A stretch of DNA of 64,000 nt. Origin: Bacteroides sp. Its GTDB lineage: Bacteria; Bacteroidota; Bacteroidia; Bacteroidales; Muribaculaceae. The DNA lies in assembly GCA_014801875.1 (NCBI GenBank), contig JAAVDJ010000037.1, positions 1 through 64,000 of the forward strand, in the 5' to 3' direction. Below the pieces are notes generated by a model, which saw nothing but the letters and a program-made list of their open reading frames with translations, had not been told where the DNA came from and ran no database searches. A program made the position numbers and the translations under genes. Positions 16,334 to 25,700 of the stretch are shown one piece after another; position 1 is the stretch's first letter; every line of letters begins with the position of its first letter.

Positions 16334-17715
16334 TGAAGCAACTCACTTTAAAGGCCCCTTTCTCTGTGAAAGGAAAGGGTCTTCATTCAGGACTTGAAAT
16401 CACGGCAGTTTTCCAACCTGCTCCCGATAATCATGGCTACAAATTCAAGAGAGTAGACCTTGAAGGTCAGCCTGTTGTTGATGCGCTCGCTGAGAATGTG
16501 GTTGAAACAACCAGAGGCACAGTGCTCGGTAAGAAGGATGTGCGTGTGAGCACTGTCGAACACGCACTCGCCGCTCTCTATGCAGCCGGCGTCGACAACT
16601 GTCTCATTGAAGTCGACGGTCCTGAGATGCCTATCCTTGACGGAAGCGCAATCGAATATGTGAACAAGCTCGAGGAAGTCGGGCTCGAAGAGCAGAAAGA
16701 AGATAAGGATTTCTATATTATAAAGGAGAAGGTTCAGCTCAAGGATGATGAATCCGGGTCAATCATCACTTTCTATCCTGACGACAATTTCAGCGTAGAG
16801 GTAATGGTGGAATACAACTCCAAGATTCTCCCTAATCAATTCGCTATTCTTGACGACCTCGCTGATTTTCGTCAGGAGGTGGCGAGTGCGCGCACTTTTG
16901 TGTTCGTCCGTGAAATAGAGCAGCTCGTTCAGCACGGCCTCATTAAAGGTGGAGATATCGACAACGCCATCGTTATATATGACGAACCGGTTTCTCAGGA
17001 AAACATCGACCGCATTTGCGAATTGATGAATGTGGAGAAAATGGAGGTGTCTCAGCTTGGCTATATTAATCCGAACCCCCTGAAATGGGATAATGAACCT
17101 GCCCGCCATAAGCTCATGGATGTTATTGGCGACCTTGCTTTGATTGGTCGTCCTGTGAAGGGGCGTGTTGTAGCGATTCGTCCGGGTCACACCGTCAATA
17201 ATAAGTTCACACGCATGATTCGTAAGGAGGTTCGCCATACAGAGATTCAATCTCCCTACTATAACCCCAACATTGAGCCTATCATTGATGTCAATGGCAT
17301 CAAGAAGCTTCTTCCTCATCGTTACCCTTTCCTGCTTATCGATAAAATCATCGACATAGATAAGAAACATTGTGTGGCTGTGAAGAATGTCACCGTCAAC
17401 GAACCCTTCTTCCCGGGACACTTCCCCCAGGAGCCCGTCATGCCGGGAGTCCTTCAGGTGGAAGCTATGGCGCAGGCGGCCGGGGTTCTGGTGCTTAATT
17501 ACCTTGACGAGCCTGAGAAATACAGCACTTATTTCCTGAAGATTGACAATGTCAAATTCCGTCAGAAAGTTGTGCCGGGCAACACTCTCCTTCTTAACGT
17601 CTCGCTGATGACTGAAATTCGCCGAGGGTGTGCTGTTGTCAAGGGATTCGCCTTCGTAGGTGAGAAAGTTGTTTGTGAAGCTGAGTTCATGGCTCAGATA
17701 ATCAAGAATAAATAA
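16333..17715 (+). CDS. lpxC-fabZ: Bifunctional LpxC deacetylase / FabZ dehydratase fusion
   Basis: A 460-residue fusion of two enzymes. Residues 1 to about 305 are the zinc deacetylase LpxC, with VEHALAALYAAG, the zinc residues in RHKLMDVIGDLALIGRP, and the catalytic RPGHTVNNKF. Residues about 315-460 are FabZ, with HRYPFLLIDKI and the catalytic His/Glu in FFPGHFPQEPVMPGVLQVEA. LpxC commits UDP-3-O-acyl-GlcNAc to lipid A while FabZ supplies fatty-acid precursors that compete for the same hydroxyacyl-ACP pool. The fusion is known across Bacteroidetes. It shares one base with lpxD and precedes lpxA by 35 bp. Confidence 0.97.
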   Translation: MKQLTLKAPFSVKGKGLHSGLEITAVFQPAPDNHGYKFKRVDLEGQPVVDALAENVVETTRGTVLGKKDVRVSTVEHALAALYAAGVDNCLIEVDGPEMPILDGSAIEYVNKLEEVGLEEQKEDKDFYIIKEKVQLKDDESGSIITFYPDDNFSVEVMVEYNSKILPNQFAILDDLADFRQEVASARTFVFVREIEQLVQHGLIKGGDIDNAIVIYDEPVSQENIDRICELMNVEKMEVSQLGYINPNPLKWDNEPARHKLMDVIGDLALIGRPVKGRVVAIRPGHTVNNKFTRMIRKEVRHTEIQSPYYNPNIEPIIDVNGIKKLLPHRYPFLLIDKIIDIDKKHCVAVKNVTVNEPFFPGHFPQEPVMPGVLQVEAMAQAAGVLVLNYLDEPEKYSTYFLKIDNVKFRQKVVPGNTLLLNVSLMTEIRRGCAVVKGFAFVGEKVVCEAEFMAQIIKNK

Positions 17716-17750
17716 GCTGTTTACGCACCTCATTCATAATCATAATAGAA

Positions 17751-18524
17751 ATGAGTAATATGTATTATGTGCATCCCGAGGCCAAAATCGGGAATAATGT
17801 TCAGATTGGAAACTTCACCAATATCTACGATAATGTAGAGATAGGAGACAACTGTGAGATTCATGGCAACGTCACCATCTATCCAGGTGCGCGTATCGGC
17901 GCTGGTGTGAAGATTTTTCCGGGTGCTGTGATTTCGGCAATCCCTCAGGATCTTAAATTCAAGGGCGAGGAGACTCTTGCTATTATAGGGGATGGAACAA
18001 CCCTGCGTGAATGCGTGACAGTAAACCGTGGGACTGCTTCCAAAGGACAGACCGTCGTAGGGCGTAATTGCCTTATAATGGCTTACAATCATATTGCCCA
18101 CGACTGCAAGGTCGGTGACCGTGTCATCATGTCAAACGCTTGTCAGGTGGCCGGAGAGGTAATCATTGACGATGCTGCCGTTGTTGGTGGGGGGTCTCTT
18201 ATCCATCAGTTCTGTCATCTTGGAAAAAACATTATGCTCCAGGGTGGGGCACTTGTCAATAAGGATATTCCCCCTTATGTCAAGGCTGCTCGTGAACCGA
18301 TTTCTTATGTCGGACTCAACACAATCGGTCTGCATCGTAACGGCTTCTCTCAGGAGGATATTCAGAAGATAGCTGAAATATATCGTGTGCTCTATCTTAG
18401 CGACCTGAATGTTACAAACGCTGTCAAACTCATTCTTGAAACTCTTCCGGAATCAGTTTACAGAGATGAGATTGTAAATTTTGTCACAAACTCCAACCGC
18501 GGTGTGATTCGTTCGGCCGTATGA
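17751..18524 (+). CDS. lpxA: UDP-N-acetylglucosamine acyltransferase
   Basis: A 257-residue left-handed beta-helix acyltransferase that puts a 3-hydroxyacyl chain on UDP-GlcNAc, the first step of lipid A synthesis in the cytoplasm. Hexapeptide repeats run through the first two thirds (VHPEAKIGNNVQIGNFTNIY). The signature LREC-VTVNRGT and catalytic His region NHIAHDCKVGDRV are present, with a C-terminal helical bundle from GLNTIGLHRNGFS. It is the last gene of lpxD-lpxC/fabZ-lpxA and ends at a strong hairpin. Confidence 0.97.
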   Translation: MSNMYYVHPEAKIGNNVQIGNFTNIYDNVEIGDNCEIHGNVTIYPGARIGAGVKIFPGAVISAIPQDLKFKGEETLAIIGDGTTLRECVTVNRGTASKGQTVVGRNCLIMAYNHIAHDCKVGDRVIMSNACQVAGEVIIDDAAVVGGGSLIHQFCHLGKNIMLQGGALVNKDIPPYVKAAREPISYVGLNTIGLHRNGFSQEDIQKIAEIYRVLYLSDLNVTNAVKLILETLPESVYRDEIVNFVTNSNRGVIRSAV

Positions 18525-18555
18525 CCCCCTGACACACCATAAATTCCAAAAATTA

Positions 18556-18590
18556 AGCGAGGAGGCTCATTGAGTCTCCTCGCTCTTTTA
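18556..18590. terminator. Terminator after lpxA
   Basis: AGCGAGGAGGCTC pairs with GAGTCTCCTCGCT (one G-T wobble, ATT loop), followed by CTTTTATA. It also serves the convergent rmuC. Confidence 0.9.
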
Positions 18591-18619
18591 TACTGAGAAT
18601 CTATTTTTATCCTAAGAAG

Positions 18620-19903
18620 CTAATTGTCGATAAGGTCGGTTGCGTCGTCAAGCCCGAGCATTGAATCCGGCACATTTTTCCTTTTCTCCATCTTCGCCCC
18701 CATGCGGATTAACTTACGGCAGGTCCCGGGTATGCTGTGGCCTCCTTCCTTGATTTTGTCAAGTCCCTGAGAGTAGGCTTTCGATGTGGCCTCAAGCTTC
18801 ATCCCCAACTCCACATATTTCTCCATGAATTTCCCGACGCGGTCAAGCATCTCATTGGCGAGAGCATATACTTCTCGGTGATTTTCATTTTGCGCTATCC
18901 TGCTCCAGGTCAGTCTTACGATTTTCAAGGCTGCATAGAGAGTTTGTTCGTCAGCGATATATACATTCTGTTCCATGGCTTTTCTCCAGAGATCAGGACG
19001 AGCATTCGTGGCGAGAAGCAGCGCGGAGGTGTTGGGCACGAACATTATGACATACCCTATGCTGCTCCGCGGGGGAGCAATCAAGGATGAGTAATCTTTT
19101 CTGACCAATTCACGCACATGATTTTCAATGCTCGCGATATGTTTTCGCAAGGCCAACTCCTTTTCCGCAGGGGTTTCGGCATTGAGATAAGAAATATAGT
19201 CTGAAAGGGAGGCTTTTGCATCGATGATCACATCTCGCTCATTGTCGAGATGAAGCACCACATCCGGACGCAAGGTTGAATCCCCTTTAAAGACATTTTG
19301 AGTGTCGAAATGTCTTCCTTCTGTCAGACCCTGAGATTCCAGTAGTTCTGTCAATACGGTCTCTCCCCATTCACCCTGCACTTTCGTATTCTTTCCTAAA
19401 GCGTCAGCCAATTTTTCCGCGCTGAGCCGTGCGGCTTCGCTTTGCCGGAGCAGATTTTCAACGTTAGAGGAAAACACTCCTGAAAACTCGTTTTGCAGAC
19501 GGGAGTTTCTTTCCATAGCAATCTTCATTCCGGCTATAGTCTCGTTGAGAGGGGAGAGCACGGCATTGATTTTTTCTGAAGAAGACTGCTGAAACTCCAT
19601 CTGTCTTCTCCGGAGAATTTCTGCGGAAACATTGTTGAGCTCCTCCTTTGTTCTTCTTAATGTCTCATCAAAATTCCTTTTCAGGAGTTCAAGAGCCTCG
19701 TTGTGGAGTCTGTCTCTGTCGCTGAGTGCCCGCTGATTGTTATCGTTGATTCGGGTCAATTCCTCCTTGTGCCTTTCCTCAGTTTTCTTCAGGAGTGATT
19801 CATGATTGTCGACTATACTGCGGAAAGAAATTCTTGAGATTATAAAGCCGGCGATACCCCCGACAATAAAAGCAATGGCAGCGGCAATAAAAATTTCTGA
19901 CAT
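18620..19903 (-). CDS. rmuC: RmuC family protein
   Basis: A 427-residue protein with an N-terminal membrane anchor (IFIAAAIAFIVGGIAGFIISR), a coiled-coil region rich in Glu/Arg (residues about 30-170), and the conserved RmuC domain containing VQGEWGETVLTELLESQGL, LRPDVVLHLDNERDVIIDAKASL and GYVIMFVPN. The domain is nuclease-like and RmuC is linked to limiting DNA inversion or recombination; its exact reaction is not established. The ATG at 19903 starts the membrane anchor, so the 30 extra residues of the ORF-track version, which overlap a terminator, are rejected. Confidence 0.92.
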   Translation of the reverse strand: MSEIFIAAAIAFIVGGIAGFIISRISFRSIVDNHESLLKKTEERHKEELTRINDNNQRALSDRDRLHNEALELLKRNFDETLRRTKEELNNVSAEILRRRQMEFQQSSSEKINAVLSPLNETIAGMKIAMERNSRLQNEFSGVFSSNVENLLRQSEAARLSAEKLADALGKNTKVQGEWGETVLTELLESQGLTEGRHFDTQNVFKGDSTLRPDVVLHLDNERDVIIDAKASLSDYISYLNAETPAEKELALRKHIASIENHVRELVRKDYSSLIAPPRSSIGYVIMFVPNTSALLLATNARPDLWRKAMEQNVYIADEQTLYAALKIVRLTWSRIAQNENHREVYALANEMLDRVGKFMEKYVELGMKLEATSKAYSQGLDKIKEGGHSIPGTCRKLIRMGAKMEKRKNVPDSMLGLDDATDLIDN

Positions 19904-19916
19904 AAGCGCTATAAAA

Positions 19917-19950
19917 AGATGTCGGCAAACACCCGGAGGTGCTTGCCGAC
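19917..19950 (-). terminator. Terminator of the rpmB-rpmG-DUF4295 operon
   Basis: GTCGGCAA-A-CACC pairs with GGTG-C-TTGCCGAC around CGGA. On the minus strand ATCTTTTTATAG follows, so it ends the ribosomal protein operon just before rmuC. Confidence 0.85.
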
Positions 19951-19993
19951 TATATTGTAGAGATAAAATCAGATTTATTTCAGGGGCACTCAA

Positions 19994-20143
19994 TTATTTG
20001 AGAGCAGCCTGAACTGCATCATTAGGCACCATTTCCTCTTTGAAGACATAAGCACCTGTCTTAGGAGATTTCTCCATGATGATTACTTTGCTGAATGTGC
20101 GGCCTTCACCTTTCTGAAGAGACGCGACGGTTTTCTTTGCCAT
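19994..20143 (-). CDS. DUF4295 family small protein
   Basis: A 49-residue basic protein absent from the ORF track because of its length. It reads MAKKTVASLQKGEGRTFSKV and ends VPNDAVQAALK. Its start resembles that of L33 next to it, and a small DUF4295 protein directly after rpmG is the standard Bacteroidetes arrangement. The position in the ribosomal operon and high Lys content suggest ribosome association, but no function is established. It is followed directly by the operon terminator. Confidence 0.88.
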   Translation of the reverse strand: MAKKTVASLQKGEGRTFSKVIIMEKSPKTGAYVFKEEMVPNDAVQAALK

Positions 20144-20153
20144 GGTTCAGAGC

Positions 20154-20342
20154 TTATTTAATTTCTTTGTGAATGGTCATTTTTTTGAGGATCGGGTTGT
20201 ATTTCTTCAACTCCAGACGTCCTGTAGTATTTTTGCGGTTTTTGGTGGTGATGTATCTCGACATTCCGGGCATCCCGCTCGCTTTGTGTTCAGTGCACTC
20301 AAGGATCACCTGCACTCTGTTGCCTTTAGCTTTCTTTGCCAT
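20154..20342 (-). CDS. rpmG: 50S ribosomal protein L33
   Basis: A 62-residue basic protein, [20 protein letters not shown], with [21 protein letters not shown], the L33 signature. Only one Cys remains of the zinc-binding set, so it appears to be the zinc-free form. It is the middle gene of rpmB-rpmG-DUF4295. Confidence 0.96.
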   Translation of the reverse strand: MAKKAKGNRVQVILECTEHKASGMPGMSRYITTKNRKNTTGRLELKKYNPILKKMTIHKEIK

Positions 20343-20355
20343 AGTTTAGAATGAT

Positions 20356-20619
20356 TTAAAGAGAAACGATTGTGATGTCTTTGAAGTCGAGGTTACCTTC
20401 CTTCTCGGCTTTCTTTAGAGCGGCGTTAAGGCCGATCTTGTTGATTGTGCGGAGGGCATGAGCTGATACGAGCAGCTCAATCCACATATCCTGCTCCACC
20501 CAATAGAATTTCTTACGGTGGAGATTGACGTTGAATTTGCGTTTGGTGCGACGCTTGGAGTGGGAAACATTGTTGCCCACCGAAGCTTTTTTGCCTGAAA
20601 TCTGACAAACTTTTGACAT
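20356..20619 (-). CDS. rpmB: 50S ribosomal protein L28
   Basis: An 87-residue basic protein with [20 protein letters not shown] and [20 protein letters not shown], the L28 hallmark, and a C-terminal [15 protein letters not shown]. It is the first gene of the operon, with a leader of about 115 nt that contains the short hairpin TTTTTTAAT/ATTAAAAAA just before the start. Confidence 0.96.
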   Translation of the reverse strand: MSKVCQISGKKASVGNNVSHSKRRTKRKFNVNLHRKKFYWVEQDMWIELLVSAHALRTINKIGLNAALKKAEKEGNLDFKDITIVSL

Positions 20620-20740
20620 GGCTGTTGTTTTTTAATGCTATTAAAAAAGACTGAAGGTCATGTGGCCGCCATCTCAGTTCTCATATCATCGCCAGCTGCA
20701 TCGGAAAGGCGACTTTAAAGGATGTGCCACAAACCGGGTG

Positions 20741-20771
20741 CAAAGTTAGTGAAAATTTTAAAAATACGCAA
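20741..20771 (-). promoter_or_regulatory. Promoter of the rpmB operon
   Basis: On the minus strand TTG, 20 bp, TAACTTTG, about 120 bp upstream of rpmB and just beyond the cinA-like stop. Confidence 0.7.
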
Positions 20772-20807
20772 ATTTAGTTCATTATTTTTATTTTTACACT
20801 TTTATGC

Positions 20808-21602
20808 TCATTCATCATTGAAATCTTCCTGCATGACGTAGCTGTTCCGAAGCAGATTTATCAGCATGACCATCCCGTGGTTTGTCGCGCTTTCGATTAC
20901 CGTGTTGCGGTCTCCCTTGAAATGAAGGCACTCGCTGACCACTTGTTCTCCGTATTTTACCGCTATCCATACCGTCCCTACCGGCTTGAAGGGGGTCCCT
21001 CCGTCCGGACCGGCTATCCCGGTGGTCGCTATCGAGCAGTCGCTTCGCATGAGTTTCGCTACTCCTTTTGCCATCGCCTCCGCTACTTCCTGACTTACTG
21101 CCCCCATTGTCGATATATCTTGCTTCGGGACTCCCAGCACTTCTGTCTTGACATTGTTTGCATAGCTCACAACACTCCCTAAGAAATAGGAGGATGACCC
21201 CGGCACCTGCACTATCCTGTGGGCCAGATTCCCTCCCGTGCAGCTCTCTGCGCACGATACTGTCAGCTCCCGCTCATGAAGTAGTTCTCCAAGCACTTGG
21301 CCAACTGATTTATCCTCTTTGCTGACTACATCTTGCGTGAAAATATCGTTAAGGTTCTGCTGATAACGGTTCATCTTGAAGCGCAACAACTCGATACCGG
21401 ACTCTATGCCGGTGATGGTTATTTTCGAAACAAGATGGTTCGTGTCTATCGTCACTTTCACAAATTCCGGTAGCTGAGCCTCAAAGTGTTTCATCACTTT
21501 CTGAAGCTCCTGACGCGTATATCCGTAGATGACAAGATGACGGGTCTCGGTGTGTAGGCTTCGCTCGTCGGTCGGGACCCCTGGTTGATTTGTTTCCTTC
21601 AT
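20808..21602 (-). CDS. CinA C-terminal domain protein (PncC-like nicotinamide-nucleotide amidohydrolase)
   Basis: A 264-residue protein. The C-terminal part, about residues 98-255, is a CinA/PncC deamidase domain with AESCTGGNLAHRIVQVPGSSSYFLGSVVSY, GAVSQEVAEAMAKG and TGIAGPDGGTPFKPVGTVWI. This domain converts nicotinamide mononucleotide to nicotinate mononucleotide. The first 90 residues resemble the small middle domain of CinA (HLVIYGYTRQELQKVM), but the N-terminal MoCF-like ADP-ribose pyrophosphatase domain of full-length CinA (about 415 residues) is absent. It starts 30 bp after tsaD on the same strand, so the two are probably co-transcribed. Confidence 0.88.
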   Translation of the reverse strand: MKETNQPGVPTDERSLHTETRHLVIYGYTRQELQKVMKHFEAQLPEFVKVTIDTNHLVSKITITGIESGIELLRFKMNRYQQNLNDIFTQDVVSKEDKSVGQVLGELLHERELTVSCAESCTGGNLAHRIVQVPGSSSYFLGSVVSYANNVKTEVLGVPKQDISTMGAVSQEVAEAMAKGVAKLMRSDCSIATTGIAGPDGGTPFKPVGTVWIAVKYGEQVVSECLHFKGDRNTVIESATNHGMVMLINLLRNSYVMQEDFNDE

Positions 21603-21632
21603 TGGTAATTTATGGTTACTGATAAATCCCTT

Positions 21633-22649
21633 TCAGACGGTCACTCTTGAGAAGGGGGGGAGGGAGAGGTCGCAGAAATCCTTCTCCAGATATTTGAAAT
21701 ATCCGGCCGTGGCTACCATGGCCGCGTTGTCTGTGGTGAAAGCGCGTTCCGGAATCCATGCACGCACACCGTGGCGCAGGCAGAACTCTTCCACGGCTTT
21801 CCTTACCCCGGAATTGGCCGACACACCTCCCCCTATGGCGATGCTCTTTACCGGATAAGCCTCAAGTGCTTTTTTCAGCTTGTCGATGAGAATCGCTATT
21901 ATTGTGGCCTGAAGAGAGGCTGCCAGATCGGCTTTGTTCTTTTCAATGAATTCCGGATCTTCCTTCAACCGGTCTCGTAGCGTGTAAAGGAAGGAGGTCT
22001 TGAGGCCGCTGAAAGAATAGTCGAGTCCCGGGATATGAGGTTTGCTGAATCGGAAGGCCTTCGGATTCCCCTCGGCTGCAAGTCGGTCGATGTGAGGACC
22101 CCCGGGGTAGGGGAGACCCATGACCTTCGCGCATTTGTCAAATGCCTCTCCCGCTGCGTCATCAATCGTCTTGCCGACAATCTCCATATCGTAGGCCGAC
22201 CTTACGACAACAATCTGAGAATTTCCCCCGGACACAAGGAGGCACAGGAAAGGAAATTCCGGCACTTCATCATCTTCTTTCTGACGGATGAAATGTGAAA
22301 GCACATGCGCGTGGAGATGGTTTACGTCAAGAAGGGGGATGTCAAGCCCTATCGCCATACCTTTGGCGAAGGAGGTCCCCACGAGAAGTGACCCCAGAAG
22401 CCCGGGACCGCGTGTGAAGGCTATTGCCGTTAGTTCAGTCTTGTCGATGCCTGCGCGTTTTAGAGCCTCGCTAACCACCGGCACTATATTTTCCTGATGT
22501 GCGCGCGACGCAAGCTCCGGCACTACGCCACCATAGGCTTCATGCACTTTCTGACTCGCAATGACATTGCTTCTAAGCAGTCCGTCGGATATGACAGCTG
22601 CCGAAGTGTCGTCGCAAGATGATTCTATTCCAAGAATGTTTACACTCAT
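21633..22649 (-). CDS. tsaD: tRNA N6-adenosine threonylcarbamoyltransferase
   Basis: A 338-residue Kae1/TsaD protein, part of the complex that makes t6A37 in tRNAs reading ANN codons. Metal-binding His residues lie in VNHLHAHVLSHF; GIESSCDDTSAAVI begins the ATPase-like fold; VSGGNSQIVVV, GEAFDKCAKVMGLPYPGGP and IGGGVSANSGVRKAV are all family motifs. Start and length are normal. It has its own promoter and is divergent from the tamB-like gene. Confidence 0.97.
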   Translation of the reverse strand: MSVNILGIESSCDDTSAAVISDGLLRSNVIASQKVHEAYGGVVPELASRAHQENIVPVVSEALKRAGIDKTELTAIAFTRGPGLLGSLLVGTSFAKGMAIGLDIPLLDVNHLHAHVLSHFIRQKEDDEVPEFPFLCLLVSGGNSQIVVVRSAYDMEIVGKTIDDAAGEAFDKCAKVMGLPYPGGPHIDRLAAEGNPKAFRFSKPHIPGLDYSFSGLKTSFLYTLRDRLKEDPEFIEKNKADLAASLQATIIAILIDKLKKALEAYPVKSIAIGGGVSANSGVRKAVEEFCLRHGVRAWIPERAFTTDNAAMVATAGYFKYLEKDFCDLSLPPFSRVTV

Positions 22650-22671
22650 ATCTGTGTTCGCTATTTCTCTA

Positions 22672-22701
22672 CAAAGATAGCTTATTTTGTTGGATTCTCA
22701 A
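22672..22701 (-). promoter_or_regulatory. Promoter of tsaD
   Basis: On the minus strand TTG, 19 bp, TATCTTTG, ending about 22 bp before the ATG. Confidence 0.7.
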
Positions 22702-22715
22702 AATTGAATTGGGGT

Positions 22716-22749
22716 TTTGCTGTGTTTTGACTATTTTTATTTAATTTTG
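22716..22749 (+). promoter_or_regulatory. Promoter of the tamB-like gene
   Basis: TTTG, 22 bp (slightly long), TAATTTTG. Transcription would begin near 22756, so the ATG at 22774 is the start rather than the ORF-track start at 22717. Confidence 0.6.
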
Positions 22750-22773
22750 CATCACTTTTCCGTACTCCTTTGT

Positions 22774-25700
22774 ATGAAGCTTCATAGAAATATATATAGA
22801 GTGGCCCGGAGTATGCTTTTTTCAGCTATACTCCTCGTGGTGTCCCTCTACCTGATTTTATACGTCACCCTTTCGGTGCCTGCTGTGCAGACCCGGATAA
22901 AGACTGAGGTCGAGAAAGAGGTCTCGGCTTTTCTCGGTGGCTCCGTAAGAATAGAGAATCTTGTCGTGAAGCCTTTCAATGAAGTGGTTATCTCCGGGCT
23001 CAGGGTCTATGACCCTGACGGCAAACGATGTCTTTATGTGGAGACTCTTGGTGCAGGGATTAGTCTGTGGCGACTTTGGTCTGAAAGGAAAATTGAGATA
23101 ACTTACGGTGAGATCATAGGCCTGAACGCCGATATCTCTCAGTCGCAGGAGGGGGGGACCCTGAACATTGCTTTCATCATTGACGCCTTCAAGCCGAAAG
23201 AGCCCGGGAAACCCCCTGCCAAGTTCGACCTTAAATTGCGCAACGTCGTGCTCCGTCGATGCGCCGCTTCTTTCAACCGGGAATGGCAGCCATTGAAAAA
23301 TACCCCCGGCACTGACTTCAATCATCTTTCTCTGTCTGACCTCAAGGCCGATATCAATGTCCCGCGCTTAAAAAACGATGATTTTGTTATTGACCTGCGT
23401 CGCCTCGCGTTTAAACTCTCGGGGGGGCTTCAGGTGGAGAAAATTGCTCTTCGAACCCATATAACTCCGACTTCTATTTCAGTTGCCAACCTGATGGTGG
23501 AGTTGCCGGGCTCGAAAATCCTGCCTGCCGACATTTCTTTGAATTTTGACGATTTCGGCCATATCGCGGATGCTTTGAAGACAGGGAGCCATAATTTCGT
23601 TTTGCTCGACAACAGTATCACTCCTTCCGATTTCGCTTGTTTCTGGTATCCTCTCTATAATCTCCACAATCCTATCAATCTCTCCTTGGAAGCGGAGGGA
23701 AACATTTATGACGTGAAGTTGAGACGCCTGACCCTTTCTGAACCGGACGGCCTCTCTGTTGAGGCAAAAGGAAGTCTTGAAGGGGAGGGGGATTTCCGCA
23801 AAGCGCGTTTTGCACTTTCCCATTTGGATGTCTCTCTTTCCGGAAAAGGTGCCGAGGGGTGGCTGGAGATGATTCCCGCATCGGCTGCGAGCGCAAGGTC
23901 TTATATAAAGCCTCTTCTCCCGTTCTCCATTAAGGGGCACGGAGCGGGGAATATCGCCAACGGTGATTATGAGGGTGAATTAAATATCACGACGGCCGCC
24001 GGAAATGTCCGGACGGAAACACAACTTTTCGGAGTGAAGGATAAAAAGGGTAGTGTCAGCGGAACACTCTCTCTTGAAGAGTTGAATATCGGCGCGATAC
24101 TTGACCGTCATGACATTGCGCAGGTCAGTGGTGACATAGAAGTGAAGGGTAGCTTCTCGGGGAATGATTTCTCCGGGGAAGGGAATGCTGAAATAACGGA
24201 AGCTATTTATAAAGGGATGGATTTGGGGGGACTGAGTCTGTTTGCAAGTAAAGCCGGGAAAGAGCTCGAGACAAATATTGAGATGGACAATCAATTTGGC
24301 TCCGCCACTATTGATGCCTCCGCATTGCTTGCAGGGGCAGATAGCGAGTGGAGGGTCAACAGCGATATCAGACGTCTGCGTCCGGGTGCGATAGGTCTCC
24401 TTCCAAAATATTCCAATTATTCCCTTTCTACCTCCATTCAGGCCGACTTGAAGGGTAATACGCCTGACAATATGACAGGCAACCTCGAGATTCGTAATTT
24501 TCGATTCGCCTCGCCGGAGGGTGCTGCCTTGATTCTTAAAGCTTTGAGTCTTCGCTCCTCGGAGACGGAGGATGAGAAATTGCTTGAGCTGGCCGGCGAT
24601 TGGTTTGACCTGGAGCTTTCGGGCCACTACAGACTGGCCGATATCCCTTTGGAGCTGCAACAAATAGTGGCGGCCGTGCTTCCGAGTCTTGTGCCTCCTC
24701 CGGGAAAGTCTCCTTCGGCTGAGACACAGGCGGAGTTCTCAATGCTCATACATCCGGACAATACCCTTACTGAGTTTTTTAACCTCCCTGTGCGCCTCCT
24801 TGTGCCTGTGCCCGTGTCGGGAAGCATAGATGGCGCCTCGTCAATAGCGAAATTAGACGTGGATATTCCTTATCTACAACAGGGTAAAAACAAACTTCTG
24901 AGAGACAATCATCTCGTCGCTACGGCCGATGGAGCTGACGGCACCCTGAATCTGAATCTGGCCACAACTTTCCCGGCCAAAAAAGGTGACATGAGCCTTA
25001 GTCTGAATTTATGGGGAGAGCGGGATGATATCTCCGCTGATATAGGTTGGATAACCCCGGAGAATACCTCTTTCAAGGGTGGGGTCAGTCTGGACGCTCG
25101 TTTGGAAAAAAATCATTTTTCTTCCGTCCCGGATGTGGAAATTGAGGTTAAACCCTCCATTTTCGATGTCGGTTCTGCTCGCTGGAACATTGGGAACTCA
25201 AGGATTGGATATAAAGATAAGGCAGTGGAGATTGAGGGTCTCAAAGTGTGGCACGACGGGCAATACGTTGAGATTGATGGTAATGTCTCGGCCTCACCCC
25301 TTGACTCGGTGCGCGTCCGTCTTGCCGACATCGACCTCGGATATATCTTCGACACGCTTAATATAAATTACGTCACTTTCGGAGGAACGGCAACAGGCTC
25401 AATCACCGGAAGGGGAGTGTTCGGATCCGACCCGGTTTTGTCCACTGACAGTCTGTTTGTCAAAGACCTCAGTTATAACGGGGCTCTCCTCGGAGACGGC
25501 GACCTTCGCAGCCGTTGGATCAACGACCGCAAGGAGGTGGAGATTTTGGCTGACATTTCGCGTGATGGTAAGCGCAAAGCCAAGGTGGACGGTGGCATCT
25601 GGATTGGGCGTGACTCTCTGAGTTTCGGAATCGAGGCTGACCGTATTCCCGTGGATTTCCTCGCCCCCTTCATGAGTGCCTTCTCCTCTGAGGTAAAGGG

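Noticed and set aside
16333-17715. LpxC-FabZ fusion as a novelty
   Set aside because: This fusion is well known across Bacteroidetes.
16759-17733. 324-residue antisense ORF over lpxC/fabZ
   Set aside because: It is a shadow of a strongly conserved gene on the other strand and shows no protein family features.
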